From positions 62,001 to 126,000 of the forward strand of contig CAVONV010000035.1 of NCBI GenBank assembly GCA_963697355.1: a stretch of DNA of 64,000 nt, written 5' to 3'. The position numbers and the translations under genes are program-made. This document shows, piece by piece, positions 47,576-56,690 of the stretch. This stretch comes from CAVONV01 sp963697355. Its GTDB lineage: Bacteria > Acidobacteriota > Vicinamibacteria > Marinacidobacterales > DATDRI01. The notes beneath the pieces are model-generated. The model was given only the letters and a program-made list of their open reading frames with translations, did not search any database and had not been told where the DNA came from. Within the stretch, counting starts at the first letter, position 1. Each line of letters opens with the position of its first letter.

Positions 47576-49819
47576 ATGGACGCTGCTAGCTCGGAAAAGG
47601 CAAAAGCGGCGGAGATCAGCACGATTCCCGGCGATGACGTTCGCCAAATCATGTGGCGTTTCTCCGACCGACGCGATTTGCAGATGGTGGTGAAATCCGC
47701 TCGGTCTGTGGCCCGCGGAATCGTCGCCCGGCTCGTGGCCGAGGGCGCACGAAACACCCACGATTGGACCGACGACAAGAACCGACTTCTCGAGGCTTTC
47801 GATCAAGCCGGTATTACCGCACTATCCATCGACCCCGAGTACGGGGGCTTCATCGAGGGGCCCAAGAACCTCGCTCTGGCCCTGGCCGCCTTTGAAATGG
47901 CTTGGGTGGATGGAGGCTCAGCTACGTCGAGCTTGGCAGGTCACCTCGCTCTATCGCCGATTCACGAACGGGGCACTCCCGAGCAGAAACAGTTCTATAC
48001 AACCAAGAGTGTTCCTCCTCAGCCTGGAGAGGACCGCGAGATTTGGCGGGGTGCTTTCGCCCTTACCGAGCCACTCCCCTACGTAGGCGTGGACACCAAA
48101 GTCCTTTCCGGCAAGATGAGAGTGGCGGAGTGGGAAGACGGCAAGGAGCCGATACTTCAAATCGACAAGCGCGGTCGCTTCATCACGGCTATGGGCTATG
48201 CCAATTTCGTTGTGGCTGCTGTGGGCTCCGACGATGAACGCATCGAGGGTAGCTGCATGGTGATTCTGGAGGAGACGGATCCGGGCACCTTCGACCGAGG
48301 CACCCCCACGAAGAAGCTCGTCCACCAACTCTCCTCCACACATGACCCCATCTTCAGCTTGCAGGTTCCGGCTAGCCGCATTGTTGGCGGCTACACCATC
48401 AAGGACGGCGTCCTCATACCCAACCACGACCACAGCGAAGTCATCCGGGCCGTCTTCCGTCGCACCAGGGTCACGGTCGGTCTCATGACCTCGGCGAAAC
48501 TCCTATCGGCGGTCGAGCCCGTCATTCGATACCACCGCGGCCGGTTCCGCGGCGGACAGGCGGGCACACCCGGGACTCCAAGGTATGAGCTCGGCCTTCA
48601 ACAGCGCGAGGACACCCTTCACCGATTGATCGATGTCTGGGCCACGGGCGAAGCCAGTGCTTCCCTCGGATTTGCGGCGGCGCGTCTCTTCGATGAGTTC
48701 GATCCCATGGAGACCCAAAAAGAGGAAGCTCTCGCCCAAAAAGGCATCAAAGGTGGTCGCGCTCAATACAAGCACATGAAAGAAGTAGAGGCGTCTGCCG
48801 TTGAATACCTCGAGCTATCAGCCAAGCCCGAGAACGAACCAAATGCGGCTCGACTCCAAGAGCTGCAGGACGATTTGCTCGTCCAGTACACCGTTCGAGA
48901 CGCTCTCGCCAATGTCCTTTGCCCGGCGACCAAGCTCTGGAACACCGGTCACGGTGCCAACATGATGCGCGAAGCCGTCAGCTTGATGGGCGGCTATGGA
49001 ATCACCGAAGACTGCCCGGGTTTCTTGGGACAAAAGTGGATGGACGCCCAGCTCGAAGCCACCTATGAGGGCCCGGAAGCGGTACAACGTCGCCAACTCT
49101 CCATCACCATGACGAATGAAGTCTTCTTGACCCAGTTCAAGTTGTGGATCCGTGGGATGCGCCGGATCGCCGGACGGAAACCAGGGACCGGTGCTTGCAC
49201 GGTGGCTTCCTCGATGGAGCTATGGCTCTGGACTTTGAGACATTTGCTGGACACCGAAGACGCCGACGGGAAGAAACTTTATCGGGACCAGCGCCAAGGC
49301 GTCACCTTTCCGATGGCCGATGCACTGTGTTGGCTCCTGGCCTCGCGCCATCAAATCCTCGACGTCCTCGAGCTCGAAAGCAAGGGCCCCGACAACCCCG
49401 CATTGGCCGAAGCCCTACCTGGTTTTGTCCAGTTCTTCACCGATCTCTGCCACCTCCAAGCCGCCCGGGCGGCGGGCGTCGTCGCCGGCACGTGCTCCGA
49501 GCTGGCCTTTGGATACAACCGACATCCTTCTTGGGAGAAAGAAGGAAAAGCCTGTTATCAGGCGGACGATCTCATCGCGCTCGAAGCCATCATGCCCGGA
49601 CTCTCAGCGGGAGCAGACGGCCTCGGCGATGTCATCGATTCCGATGGGTCGCTTCCACCGAAAGCGGGTCCATGTGTGCGCTTCACCGGGATGGAAACAT
49701 TCACGCATATGCGCGGCAAGCTGGACGGCTGTCTATCCGGTGCCCGCCTCGCCAAGGACCGAGCTGCTCATGCACTGGCTCGTATCATGATCCCTGAAGC
49801 CTTGGACTATCCAACTTAG
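47576..49819 (+). CDS. Long acyl-CoA dehydrogenase (747 aa)
   Basis: 747 residues, far longer than the usual 380-600. The N- and middle domains of the family are visible (LLEAFDQAGITALSIDPEYG, GAFALTEPLPYVGVDTKV). The flavin/substrate core follows (IRAVFRRTRVTVGLMTSAK, SLMGGYGITEDCPGFLGQKW, LEATYEGPEAVQRRQLSITM). The last 200 residues form an extra helical domain. It oxidises an acyl-CoA to enoyl-CoA and passes electrons to ETF. The next gene is a truncated ETF-ubiquinone oxidoreductase-like gene, so these two may have formed an acyl-CoA dehydrogenase/quinone module. Confidence 0.87.
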   Translation: MDAASSEKAKAAEISTIPGDDVRQIMWRFSDRRDLQMVVKSARSVARGIVARLVAEGARNTHDWTDDKNRLLEAFDQAGITALSIDPEYGGFIEGPKNLALALAAFEMAWVDGGSATSSLAGHLALSPIHERGTPEQKQFYTTKSVPPQPGEDREIWRGAFALTEPLPYVGVDTKVLSGKMRVAEWEDGKEPILQIDKRGRFITAMGYANFVVAAVGSDDERIEGSCMVILEETDPGTFDRGTPTKKLVHQLSSTHDPIFSLQVPASRIVGGYTIKDGVLIPNHDHSEVIRAVFRRTRVTVGLMTSAKLLSAVEPVIRYHRGRFRGGQAGTPGTPRYELGLQQREDTLHRLIDVWATGEASASLGFAAARLFDEFDPMETQKEEALAQKGIKGGRAQYKHMKEVEASAVEYLELSAKPENEPNAARLQELQDDLLVQYTVRDALANVLCPATKLWNTGHGANMMREAVSLMGGYGITEDCPGFLGQKWMDAQLEATYEGPEAVQRRQLSITMTNEVFLTQFKLWIRGMRRIAGRKPGTGACTVASSMELWLWTLRHLLDTEDADGKKLYRDQRQGVTFPMADALCWLLASRHQILDVLELESKGPDNPALAEALPGFVQFFTDLCHLQAARAAGVVAGTCSELAFGYNRHPSWEKEGKACYQADDLIALEAIMPGLSAGADGLGDVIDSDGSLPPKAGPCVRFTGMETFTHMRGKLDGCLSGARLAKDRAAHALARIMIPEALDYPT

Positions 49820-49898
49820 CCCTTTGGATTCAACTCCCATCACCGCTACCAAAGGTATACTATTCCCGTTACCGTTACCGTTACGGAGCCCAACCAGG

Positions 49899-50348
49899 AT
49901 GAGTGAGCAGCAAACCACGGTTGAGCGCCAGACGATGGACGTCGACATCGTCTGTGTCGGCTTCGGTCTGGCCACCGGCGGATTCCTGACGACACTCTCC
50001 CGCGCCATGGTCGACGAGAATGGCCAACCCGTTCTGACGAGTCAGACCATGCCGGGAATGCCGCTCCAGGTACATTGCTACGGACGTTCGGACGACACGA
50101 GCTTTGGAGTTTCCGGGGTCGTTTCCAAGGCTCGAAGCATTCGCAAGAGCTTTCCCGATCTCGATCACACTCAAATTCCCTTGACCCATCCCGTATCTAG
50201 AGAGAAGGTGCTCTATCTCTTGGACCCCATTGGAGCAAGTCGACGGTGCCTGTGTCTGAAACTGCACACAATCGCCGGAGAACAACCCGAAGGCAGCAAT
50301 GTGGAGTTCCGTGCCGGTGCCGGCGGTCTCCACTTGGCCGAAAACTAG
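49899..50348 (+). CDS. ETF-ubiquinone-oxidoreductase-like N-terminal fragment
   Basis: 149 residues from the ATG at 49899. The FAD-binding start is clear: VDIVCVGFGLATGGFLTTLS. Family members continue for over 500 residues, with a [4Fe-4S] cluster near the C-terminus. Here the homologous part ends near LLDPIGASRR; the next ~30 residues look random and the convergent SDR gene follows after 4 bp. A genuine small protein is possible but truncation by deletion is more likely. The triple ACCGTT repeat at 49866-49884 precedes the start. Confidence 0.6.
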   Translation: MSEQQTTVERQTMDVDIVCVGFGLATGGFLTTLSRAMVDENGQPVLTSQTMPGMPLQVHCYGRSDDTSFGVSGVVSKARSIRKSFPDLDHTQIPLTHPVSREKVLYLLDPIGASRRCLCLKLHTIAGEQPEGSNVEFRAGAGGLHLAEN

Positions 50349-50352
50349 AGCC

Positions 50353-51321
50353 TCACTTCGATCGCAGAGCTTCATAGCTTGAACGGCGATCTCTTCGCCG
50401 CGCAAGCTCGCTCGAATACCGCAGACCGAGCTTGTCGGCGTGCTCCCTCATCCAATCGGTTAGCCGTGTCCTGCCCGCGGGCGGAGACGAAGTGAAGAGT
50501 CGATCTTCCATGAGTCCCTGGATCTCCTCCGGCGTGATGACAACGTCACGAACGACGAAGCCAACCAACCGGCCCAACATCAGGCCGACACCTGGTGGGA
50601 CAGAGACAATAGGTCTCCTTCTACCGATGGCGATCCCGATGGCCTGAACGAGCTCTCTATAAGTGAAGGTCTCGGGCCCGATCGCGTCAATCGTTCGATT
50701 GCCTTGTTGCGCCCCTTGTTCGACCGCCAACTCGGCCAGGTCGTCGACATGAATCGGCTGAAGCTTATATTGTCCGTCGCCAAACACACCGAACAGCGGG
50801 AATCGCCGTAGCATCCAGGCAATGTTGTTGATGAGAATGTCTTCTTTGCCGAACAATACCGTGGGACGCAAAATGGCGTACGACAATCCCGAATCCTCGA
50901 GCGCCTGCTCGAGGACGGCCTTGCCTTTGAAGTAGGGCAAATCTGAAGACGCGTCCGGATTCGTGATGCTTACATGCACGACGCGTTTCACGTTCGCCCT
51001 CTTCGCCGCTTCGAAAAGCGCCAGTGTGTTTCGAACCGCCTGCTCATGATTGAAGTCGGTGTGATCGAACCGCACCCAATAGGTGTTATAGAGAACATCT
51101 GCCCCGCTCAGAGATCCCGTCAGCTCTTCGGGTTGGTCGAAATGGTACGAGTGAACGTCGAGCGCCTGCCCAAAAGGATTCTCGCGGCCCCCTGAATTCG
51201 TGAGCGTACGCACCTTGCGCCCCGATGCCATGAGTCGTCGAGCGATGTACTTCCCCGAGTAGCCAAAGGCACCTGTGACCACATGCAAGGAAGGATCAGC
51301 ATCCATCTTTCTCGTGACCAT
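50353..51321 (-). CDS. NAD(P)H-binding SDR/NmrA-like protein
   Basis: 322 residues. LHVVTGAFGYSGKYIARRLM is the Rossmann motif; there is no YxxxK catalytic motif, so it is an atypical extended SDR of the NDUFA9/NmrA type. AKRANVKRVVHVSITNPDAS and LSYAILRPTVLFGKEDI are typical. It may act as a redox-sensing or quinone-linked protein; the substrate is unknown. The start has GAGGGTGAG upstream. Confidence 0.8.
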   Translation of the reverse strand: MVTRKMDADPSLHVVTGAFGYSGKYIARRLMASGRKVRTLTNSGGRENPFGQALDVHSYHFDQPEELTGSLSGADVLYNTYWVRFDHTDFNHEQAVRNTLALFEAAKRANVKRVVHVSITNPDASSDLPYFKGKAVLEQALEDSGLSYAILRPTVLFGKEDILINNIAWMLRRFPLFGVFGDGQYKLQPIHVDDLAELAVEQGAQQGNRTIDAIGPETFTYRELVQAIGIAIGRRRPIVSVPPGVGLMLGRLVGFVVRDVVITPEEIQGLMEDRLFTSSPPAGRTRLTDWMREHADKLGLRYSSELARRRDRRSSYEALRSK

Positions 51322-51620
51322 CTCTCACCCTCGCACCGTAAACGAACGGCTGTTGTATACCATAACGCTGCAAAAACAACTGCTCTCTCTGCGTGACATT
51401 CTTCAATTCATATCATATTGGTCATAATTTAATTGGTCTAGTTGCATTATTTTTATTGATGTATTTGTGTGCTAATACGCACAGAATTGCTTATAGCGCG
51501 CGCTATAATTGCAAGACTTCGAATACAGCGATACCGAAAAAAGGATATCTTGAGCCGCGGGTTTTCTTTGTTAGGACAATAGGCATCAAATGCATCATCT
51601 TCATACTCGCGGAAACAACT
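51322..51620. promoter_or_regulatory. AT-rich upstream region of the multiheme operon with an 18-bp palindrome
   Basis: The sequence from about 51390 to 51560 is far more AT-rich than the rest of the window. The perfect palindrome TTATAGCGCGCGCTATAA sits at 51491-51508, and TATAATT overlaps its end. Upstream are AT-rich words such as CATAATTTAATTGG. The operon for the porin-cytochrome locus starts at 51621, so this is probably its promoter with an operator. No gene is in this stretch. Confidence 0.55.
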
Positions 51621-52376
51621 ATGTTGAAAGTCCAAGGTAGCATAGTGCTGAGCTTGGTACTCATCTCTGGTGGATGGCTCCAAGACTCCGACAAGGGAGA
51701 GGCTCCCGGCCCACTGTCTCGATTCCATCGAGAGCTTTCGGGTCCCGACGGCTGCAAGTCGTGTCACTCGCTCGACGGTGAAGTCGACGACAAACGGTGC
51801 CTGGCCTGCCATACCGAAATGTCGCGCCGCATTCGGGACGCCAGAGGATTCCACCAAGACAAGGATGAATTCTGTTTCGCCTGCCATGCGGAGCACCAAG
51901 GTGTCGACTCGGAGCTCATCGAGCTCAATCCAGACAGCTTCGACCATGAAGAGACCGGCTTTCCGCTTCTGGGTTTTCACGCCCGCGTCGGCGAATGTCG
52001 AGAGTGCCACTCGAAGTCCAATGCCATATCCCGCCGGCCTTCACGAACTTATTTGCTAGCCGATGCTCGTTGCTCCGCATGTCACACGGATCCACACGGC
52101 GAGTCCTTCGGCAAAGACTGCACGGGCTGTCACAGCTCGGAAGTCTCTTTCGTCAAAACCCGCTTCGATCACGGCTCGACACCCTTTGCGTTGACGGGTG
52201 CTCATAGCGAGCTAAGTTGCAATAACTGCCATCGTCTGCTTCCCGTTTCGCTACGTGATGTCAAGATCGAGACGTCGGATCGTTGCGGACTCTGTCACCA
52301 ATCCGCCCATTCGGACCGCATGAGTCTATGTACCCATTGTCACACCACGGAGGAATGGCGTGTATTTGCTTGGTAG
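51621..52376 (+). CDS. Nine-heme c-type cytochrome, first gene of the porin-cytochrome operon
   Basis: 251 residues. The N-terminus (LKVQGSIVLSLVLISGG) is a signal peptide. Nine CXXCH sites are present: CKSCH, CLACH, CFACH, CRECH, CSACH, CTGCH, CNNCH, CGLCH and CTHCH. Many distal His candidates occur (FDHEETGFPLLGFHARVGEC). Bis-His ligation is likely. The last residues overlap the barrel gene, whose start GTG lies at 52360 with GGAGGA in front, so the two are translationally coupled. As the small periplasmic cytochrome of such a set, it would take electrons from inner-membrane carriers and feed the conduit. Confidence 0.88.
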   Translation: MLKVQGSIVLSLVLISGGWLQDSDKGEAPGPLSRFHRELSGPDGCKSCHSLDGEVDDKRCLACHTEMSRRIRDARGFHQDKDEFCFACHAEHQGVDSELIELNPDSFDHEETGFPLLGFHARVGECRECHSKSNAISRRPSRTYLLADARCSACHTDPHGESFGKDCTGCHSSEVSFVKTRFDHGSTPFALTGAHSELSCNNCHRLLPVSLRDVKIETSDRCGLCHQSAHSDRMSLCTHCHTTEEWRVFAW

Positions 52377-54006
52377 TCGCGTTCCCGGACGACGGCAGAG
52401 GTCCTGGATATCCACCGGGCTCGTCTTTCTGCTGGGACTCATGCTCGGTGCGACGAGCCTGTGGGGACAGTCTCTAGTCAAAGTTGCCGACAAGGAAAAG
52501 GAACGACGATCGGCCTTGAAGGCGGAAGGTCCTGTCGAGGCCGAAGGAGACCAAACCCCGACGGTACCCTCGGAACCCGCAGCGGGCCCAGAGGCCCCCG
52601 AGACAAACTCGACCATCGAACAAGGCAAGTCTCCCCTGCCTTCATCGGTCAACAGGGCCGAACCCGTCGCCCAAAAATCCGAGGTGTCGAACGACACCAC
52701 CGACAACAAACAAAACGCCCCGGCACTCACAGTGACGGGTAACGTCAACTCAAAGCTCCAGTCCGGGATCCAGACGACGCAGGATACCCACACGCGATCG
52801 AGCACCGACCTTCGCGGCGCTCTATATATCGATTGGTTTCGGATCCGCTACGGAGACACTGAGTCAACGTCCCAGTTGAGCACCCGTTTCAAGTTTCAAT
52901 GGGGACGCCGGCCGGGAAACGGCTGGCGGGTCCGGGTCGACATGAGAGATCGATGGAACCCAGGCGATTCCGACTCGAATCAGCTCTTGGTCTATGACGC
53001 CGCTCTCGTGCTCGACGATCGGAGAAAGCCCTGGACGTTGTCCCTCGGTCAAATGAATCTCTATGACTCCGCAGGAACAGGACAGCTTCTCGGCGGACTT
53101 TTCGGTTACCGAGCGCTGGAAGACTGGACCATCGGCGGCTACGGAGGATTGGAGCCGCGGATCTACACCAACTCATTGGATGCCAGTTACCAAAAATATG
53201 GTGTTTTCGCCCGCTACGACGGAGGAAACGCCCAATCGGCCACGGTGAGCTACAACACCCTTCGCTTCGCCGGCAACACGGAACGTCAGTTTCTCTACCT
53301 AACCGGATTGGCACCTTTCAACCAATTGGTTGTGTACGGCAACATGGAGTACGAGCTGGGCCCCAATGTGGTTCAAGCGGACCGTCTGTCCAGGGTGTTC
53401 GTCAACGCACGCTATGACGTGACCGACACCATCGATATTACGGGCAACTACAGCTCCGGCAAGGGACTCGACTACCACCGGTTTATTCTGGAGAAGTCGA
53501 AAGACCCTCGTTTGAGTGACGCGGAGCTCGAACGCTTCTACTACTCCAGCCAGTTCGGAGTGCGGCTGGGTGCCCGTATCCATCCCAGTGTGAGGGTCTT
53601 CGTCGAGCAACGCATCAGTGAGCAAAAAAATCGTGATATCCGGAACAACACGACCCGCCTCGGTGCATCCACCTACAACGTGGCCGGGAGCCGCTTCTCC
53701 TTCTACGGCAGCTACAGCATCAATCGCGGAGACACGTCGGAGTCGAATGTCTTCCGATTCTCGGCGAGCCGGGACTTCGGACCCCTTTCATGGACAGCCT
53801 ACTACTCGACGTCGTTCAACGGCATCCGATTCGATACCGTGAGTGGACAACCCGAGGTCATCCACATGGACAATCGGAAAACCCTGTCCAACGATCTATT
53901 CTTCGCAATCACTGAAGCTTTGGCTGCGTCTTTCGAGATCGAGTTTTCGAGCTTTGGTGACTCGTCAGAGAACTCTGTTTTCGCTCGGGCGATCTATCGA
54001 TTCTAG
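52360..54006 (+). CDS. Outer-membrane beta-barrel protein of the porin-cytochrome operon
   Basis: 548 residues. A basic N-terminus and signal peptide (RSWISTGLVFLLGLMLGATS) are followed by a Pro/Glu-rich acidic linker to about residue 125. From there to the end, alternating polar/hydrophobic strands prevail (ALYIDWFRIRYGDTESTS, KYGVFARYDGGNAQSATVSY, DITGNYSSGKGLDYHRFILE, FSFYGSYSINRGDTSES). The C-terminus FARAIYRF ends in Phe, the Bam signature. A barrel with roughly 18-24 strands is plausible, and such barrels house cytochromes in porin-cytochrome complexes (Mtr, Omb). It has no similarity to MtrB that I can assign. Confidence 0.85.
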   Translation: MYLLGSRVPGRRQRSWISTGLVFLLGLMLGATSLWGQSLVKVADKEKERRSALKAEGPVEAEGDQTPTVPSEPAAGPEAPETNSTIEQGKSPLPSSVNRAEPVAQKSEVSNDTTDNKQNAPALTVTGNVNSKLQSGIQTTQDTHTRSSTDLRGALYIDWFRIRYGDTESTSQLSTRFKFQWGRRPGNGWRVRVDMRDRWNPGDSDSNQLLVYDAALVLDDRRKPWTLSLGQMNLYDSAGTGQLLGGLFGYRALEDWTIGGYGGLEPRIYTNSLDASYQKYGVFARYDGGNAQSATVSYNTLRFAGNTERQFLYLTGLAPFNQLVVYGNMEYELGPNVVQADRLSRVFVNARYDVTDTIDITGNYSSGKGLDYHRFILEKSKDPRLSDAELERFYYSSQFGVRLGARIHPSVRVFVEQRISEQKNRDIRNNTTRLGASTYNVAGSRFSFYGSYSINRGDTSESNVFRFSASRDFGPLSWTAYYSTSFNGIRFDTVSGQPEVIHMDNRKTLSNDLFFAITEALAASFEIEFSSFGDSSENSVFARAIYRF

Positions 54007-54016
54007 GAACGGTGCT

Positions 54017-55693
54017 GTGGGATTGAAACGGTCACGGATGGCTAACGCGCTGGCGCTGAGCATCTGCCTTTGGAGCTTGGTCTTCTTCTTCAAGGAGTAC
54101 CCCACCCATTCAGCCCGCGCGCAGACGGTCGCGTCCGGCCAAGATCAACCACAGGACCTCGTCCAGTCCCACGACAACACGAACTTCCCCTTGGTGGGCC
54201 GACACCGGACGGTCGAGTGCGGCGAGTGCCATATCGACGGAGTCATCCAAGGCACTCCCCAAACGTGTGAGACTTGCCATTGGGTTCGAAGACAAGATGA
54301 CCGATACCGTTTGCAATTGGGCAGTCAATGCGAGAACTGTCACACGCCTCAAAGCTGGAAGCAGATCGTTGGTGGTCCTTGGGATCACGAGCTGATGACC
54401 GGTTTCAGGCTGGAGGGTGCCCATCGAGCCGTTGAGTGCGCCCAATGTCACGAGGAACGCGGATTTGCCGGTATTTCAACTCAATGCAGTGCTTGTCATC
54501 TTGCGGACTACCAAAACACCCGGCAACCGGATCATGTCGCCGCAGGTTTTCCAACGGAATGCGAAACGTGCCACACGAGATCTGTGGACTGGCGAGGCGC
54601 CGTCATCTTCGAGCACGATTTTTTCCCGCTCCGAGGCCAGCATCAAGCAGCCGGCTGCGACGACTGTCACTCAAACGGGCAGTTTGCTGGACTGTCTTCC
54701 GATTGCTCGACCTGCCACATCGATGACTACAATCGCACGACCTCTCCGAGCCATCAACAAGCTGGATTTCCCACGGACTGCGATTCTTGTCACTCAAGAG
54801 GTGCCAACACTTGGCAAGGAGCGACTTTGGATCATGACCGTCATTTTCCGCTGCGCGGTCAACACCAGGCGTTGGATTGCGAATCGTGTCATGGGAGCGG
54901 CGTCTACGCCGGCACCCCGCAGGACTGCTCTGCCTGCCACATGGACGATTACAACAGCACTACCGATCCCAACCACCAGCAAGCCGGATTCCCACTCGAC
55001 TGCGAATCGTGTCATGGGAGCTCTGCCAACGGATGGAGTGGGGCCAATTTCGCCCACAACCGGTTTCGCTTGAATGGAAGCCACCGCAGCGCTGAGTGCA
55101 CCGATTGCCATGTAAACGGTCAGTTCCGGGGCATCAGCTCAGATTGCGTCAGTTGCCACATCGACGACTACAATCGGACCAATCATCAAGCGCAGGGTTT
55201 CCCAACCGATTGCGAGAATTGTCACGGGAACTCGGCCACGAGTTGGACTGGTGCAAATTTCAACCACAATCAGTTCTTTCGGTTGCAGGGAGCGCATCGC
55301 AGCCTGGACTGCCAGGCCTGTCACAGAAACGGTTACAACTTGCCTCGAGACTGTTTCGGCTGCCACGCTCAGGACTACCAAGCCGCCCGCAATCCGGACC
55401 ACGTCGCGTCTGGTTTCCCTTCGAATTGCGAGCAATGCCATTTTCCGAATCACACGAGCTGGTCACAGGCCGTCTTCAACCACAATTTCCCCTTGACCGG
55501 CCCCCACAACCGCGACTGCAGCGAGTGTCACACGTCCGGCAACTTGCGGCAGTTCTCCTGTACGGTGTGCCACGAACAGAGTGAAACGGACCGAGACCAC
55601 GACGAGGAATCCGGCTACGTCTACAACTCTCAGGCGTGTTATTCCTGCCACCCCGACGGCCGCGAGGTAAGCCCCAATCCCAAAATGAGTTAG
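54017..55693 (+). CDS. 21-heme c-type cytochrome built of seven triheme modules
   Basis: 558 residues from the GTG at 54017 (AGGAA upstream, basic Lys-Arg n-region); the ATG at 54038 is an alternative. The signal peptide (NALALSICLWSLVFFF) is followed by 21 CXXCH motifs in seven consecutive modules of about 70 residues, each with three hemes. A module reads FPLRGQHQAxxC-CxxCH..., C..CHxxDYNxTT, then AGFPTDCxSCH and a WxGA segment. Bis-His ligands are available in each. The last module is degenerate after the second heme. It would be the large cytochrome that spans or caps the conduit. The gap to the barrel stop is 10 bp. Confidence 0.9.
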   Translation: MGLKRSRMANALALSICLWSLVFFFKEYPTHSARAQTVASGQDQPQDLVQSHDNTNFPLVGRHRTVECGECHIDGVIQGTPQTCETCHWVRRQDDRYRLQLGSQCENCHTPQSWKQIVGGPWDHELMTGFRLEGAHRAVECAQCHEERGFAGISTQCSACHLADYQNTRQPDHVAAGFPTECETCHTRSVDWRGAVIFEHDFFPLRGQHQAAGCDDCHSNGQFAGLSSDCSTCHIDDYNRTTSPSHQQAGFPTDCDSCHSRGANTWQGATLDHDRHFPLRGQHQALDCESCHGSGVYAGTPQDCSACHMDDYNSTTDPNHQQAGFPLDCESCHGSSANGWSGANFAHNRFRLNGSHRSAECTDCHVNGQFRGISSDCVSCHIDDYNRTNHQAQGFPTDCENCHGNSATSWTGANFNHNQFFRLQGAHRSLDCQACHRNGYNLPRDCFGCHAQDYQAARNPDHVASGFPSNCEQCHFPNHTSWSQAVFNHNFPLTGPHNRDCSECHTSGNLRQFSCTVCHEQSETDRDHDEESGYVYNSQACYSCHPDGREVSPNPKMS

Positions 55694-56000
55694 CGATAAA
55701 ACGGGGACAGTTGTCCGAATCCGGCACCGAGCGTCCGGCTATCCGTCAAAAACGTCGCCGCGCGCGACGATTTCAGGGCGTGGTTGCCTGGTGGTGCAAA
55801 GCCGCAAGTCCATGCAGACGGTATCGCCCTAGTAGTCCCGAACCGCGTTCCAGTATTATCAGGCGTTGACGGGCGGAACCCTTTATCGCCTGCAGCCAGA
55901 TCGCGGCATTCATAAGTAGGTGTGGACGTCTGGTAACGCACGGAGACGGAGAGGTCTAGAGCTGACGGCAGTTTGCCAGATCAGTGCTTTAAGGAGAGTC
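55694..56000. other. 307-bp gap after the cytochrome operon
   Basis: It starts with ACGGGGACAGT (55698), which resembles the REP-like element head, so part of one may be present. A short GC-rich palindrome CGTCGC/GCGACG lies near 55755. No gene was recognised. It lies between the cytochrome operon and the convergent toxin-antitoxin pair. Confidence 0.4.
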
Positions 56001-56405
56001 TCAACCCTTGATCCAGTTTTCGATCCGAAGGTCGGGTATTCGTTCAAAGTGACGCACGTTGCCGGTCACCAGAGTCAGGTCACGTGAAAGGGCAATGGAT
56101 GCGATTCGCAAATCCGGTTCGTCGAGAGGACGGCCCATCATCTCCAGGCCGGCTCGCAGCGGACCATAAACTTCCGCGGCCAACTCGTCAAAAGGGAGCA
56201 CTTGTTGAGCTTGTTGAACGACATCCCGCACCCTCTCCACCAAGTGGGGGCTGCCTTTTTTTGAAGCGCCGTAGAGTAGCTCACCGAGCGTGATCGATGT
56301 CGTGAACTGTGCTCGAGGCGGTATCTGCGCGAGTCGCCGTATCAAGGCGAGTGGTGGATTGCGCTTCAGCACCGAGCTCAAGATATCCGTGTCGAAGCAG
56401 TACAT
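56001..56405 (-). CDS. PIN-domain (VapC-type) toxin
   Basis: 134 residues. The N-terminal acidic pair starts with YCFDTDILSSVLKR (Asp), the middle ITLGELLYGA gives the Glu, and LDEPDLRIASIALSRDLTLV with TGNVRHFERIPDLRIENW holds the C-terminal acids and the typical TxNxxHF motif. PIN toxins cleave RNA, often tRNA or rRNA. Its start lies 3 bp after the antitoxin stop, so the pair is one operon with antitoxin first. Confidence 0.9.
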   Translation of the reverse strand: MYCFDTDILSSVLKRNPPLALIRRLAQIPPRAQFTTSITLGELLYGASKKGSPHLVERVRDVVQQAQQVLPFDELAAEVYGPLRAGLEMMGRPLDEPDLRIASIALSRDLTLVTGNVRHFERIPDLRIENWIKG

Positions 56406-56408
56406 CCT

Positions 56409-56690
56409 CTAATCCAGGTCGGGCACGGCACGATCGTGCGCTTTGCTTCGCGCCGCATAGATCTCTTCGACAACTTCTTCGAGATCATCCCAGTCAGACA
56501 GGGCACCTGCTACCGCAGCCAGGCCGATTGGCGGCTCCTGTGATCGGTGGAGCACTTCGCCAGGAGAAACCAGCGCCACTGCCGGCTTTCCTCGGCGGTG
56601 TACCACGAACCGCTCACCCTGCCGAACGCGATCGATCAGCTCCGAAAACCGTCTCTTCGCCTCGGCGACGCCTAGGCTTCCTTCGGTCAT
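56409..56690 (-). CDS. Phd/YefM-type antitoxin
   Basis: 93 residues. GVAEAKRRFSELIDRVRQGE and FVVHRRGKPAVALVSPGEVL match the Phd/YefM N-terminal DNA-binding fold. The acidic C-terminal helix (WDDLEEVVEEIYAARSKAHD) would wrap the toxin. It should repress its own operon. A pairing of Phd-type antitoxin with PIN toxin is common. Confidence 0.88.
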   Translation of the reverse strand: MTEGSLGVAEAKRRFSELIDRVRQGERFVVHRRGKPAVALVSPGEVLHRSQEPPIGLAAVAGALSDWDDLEEVVEEIYAARSKAHDRAVPDLD

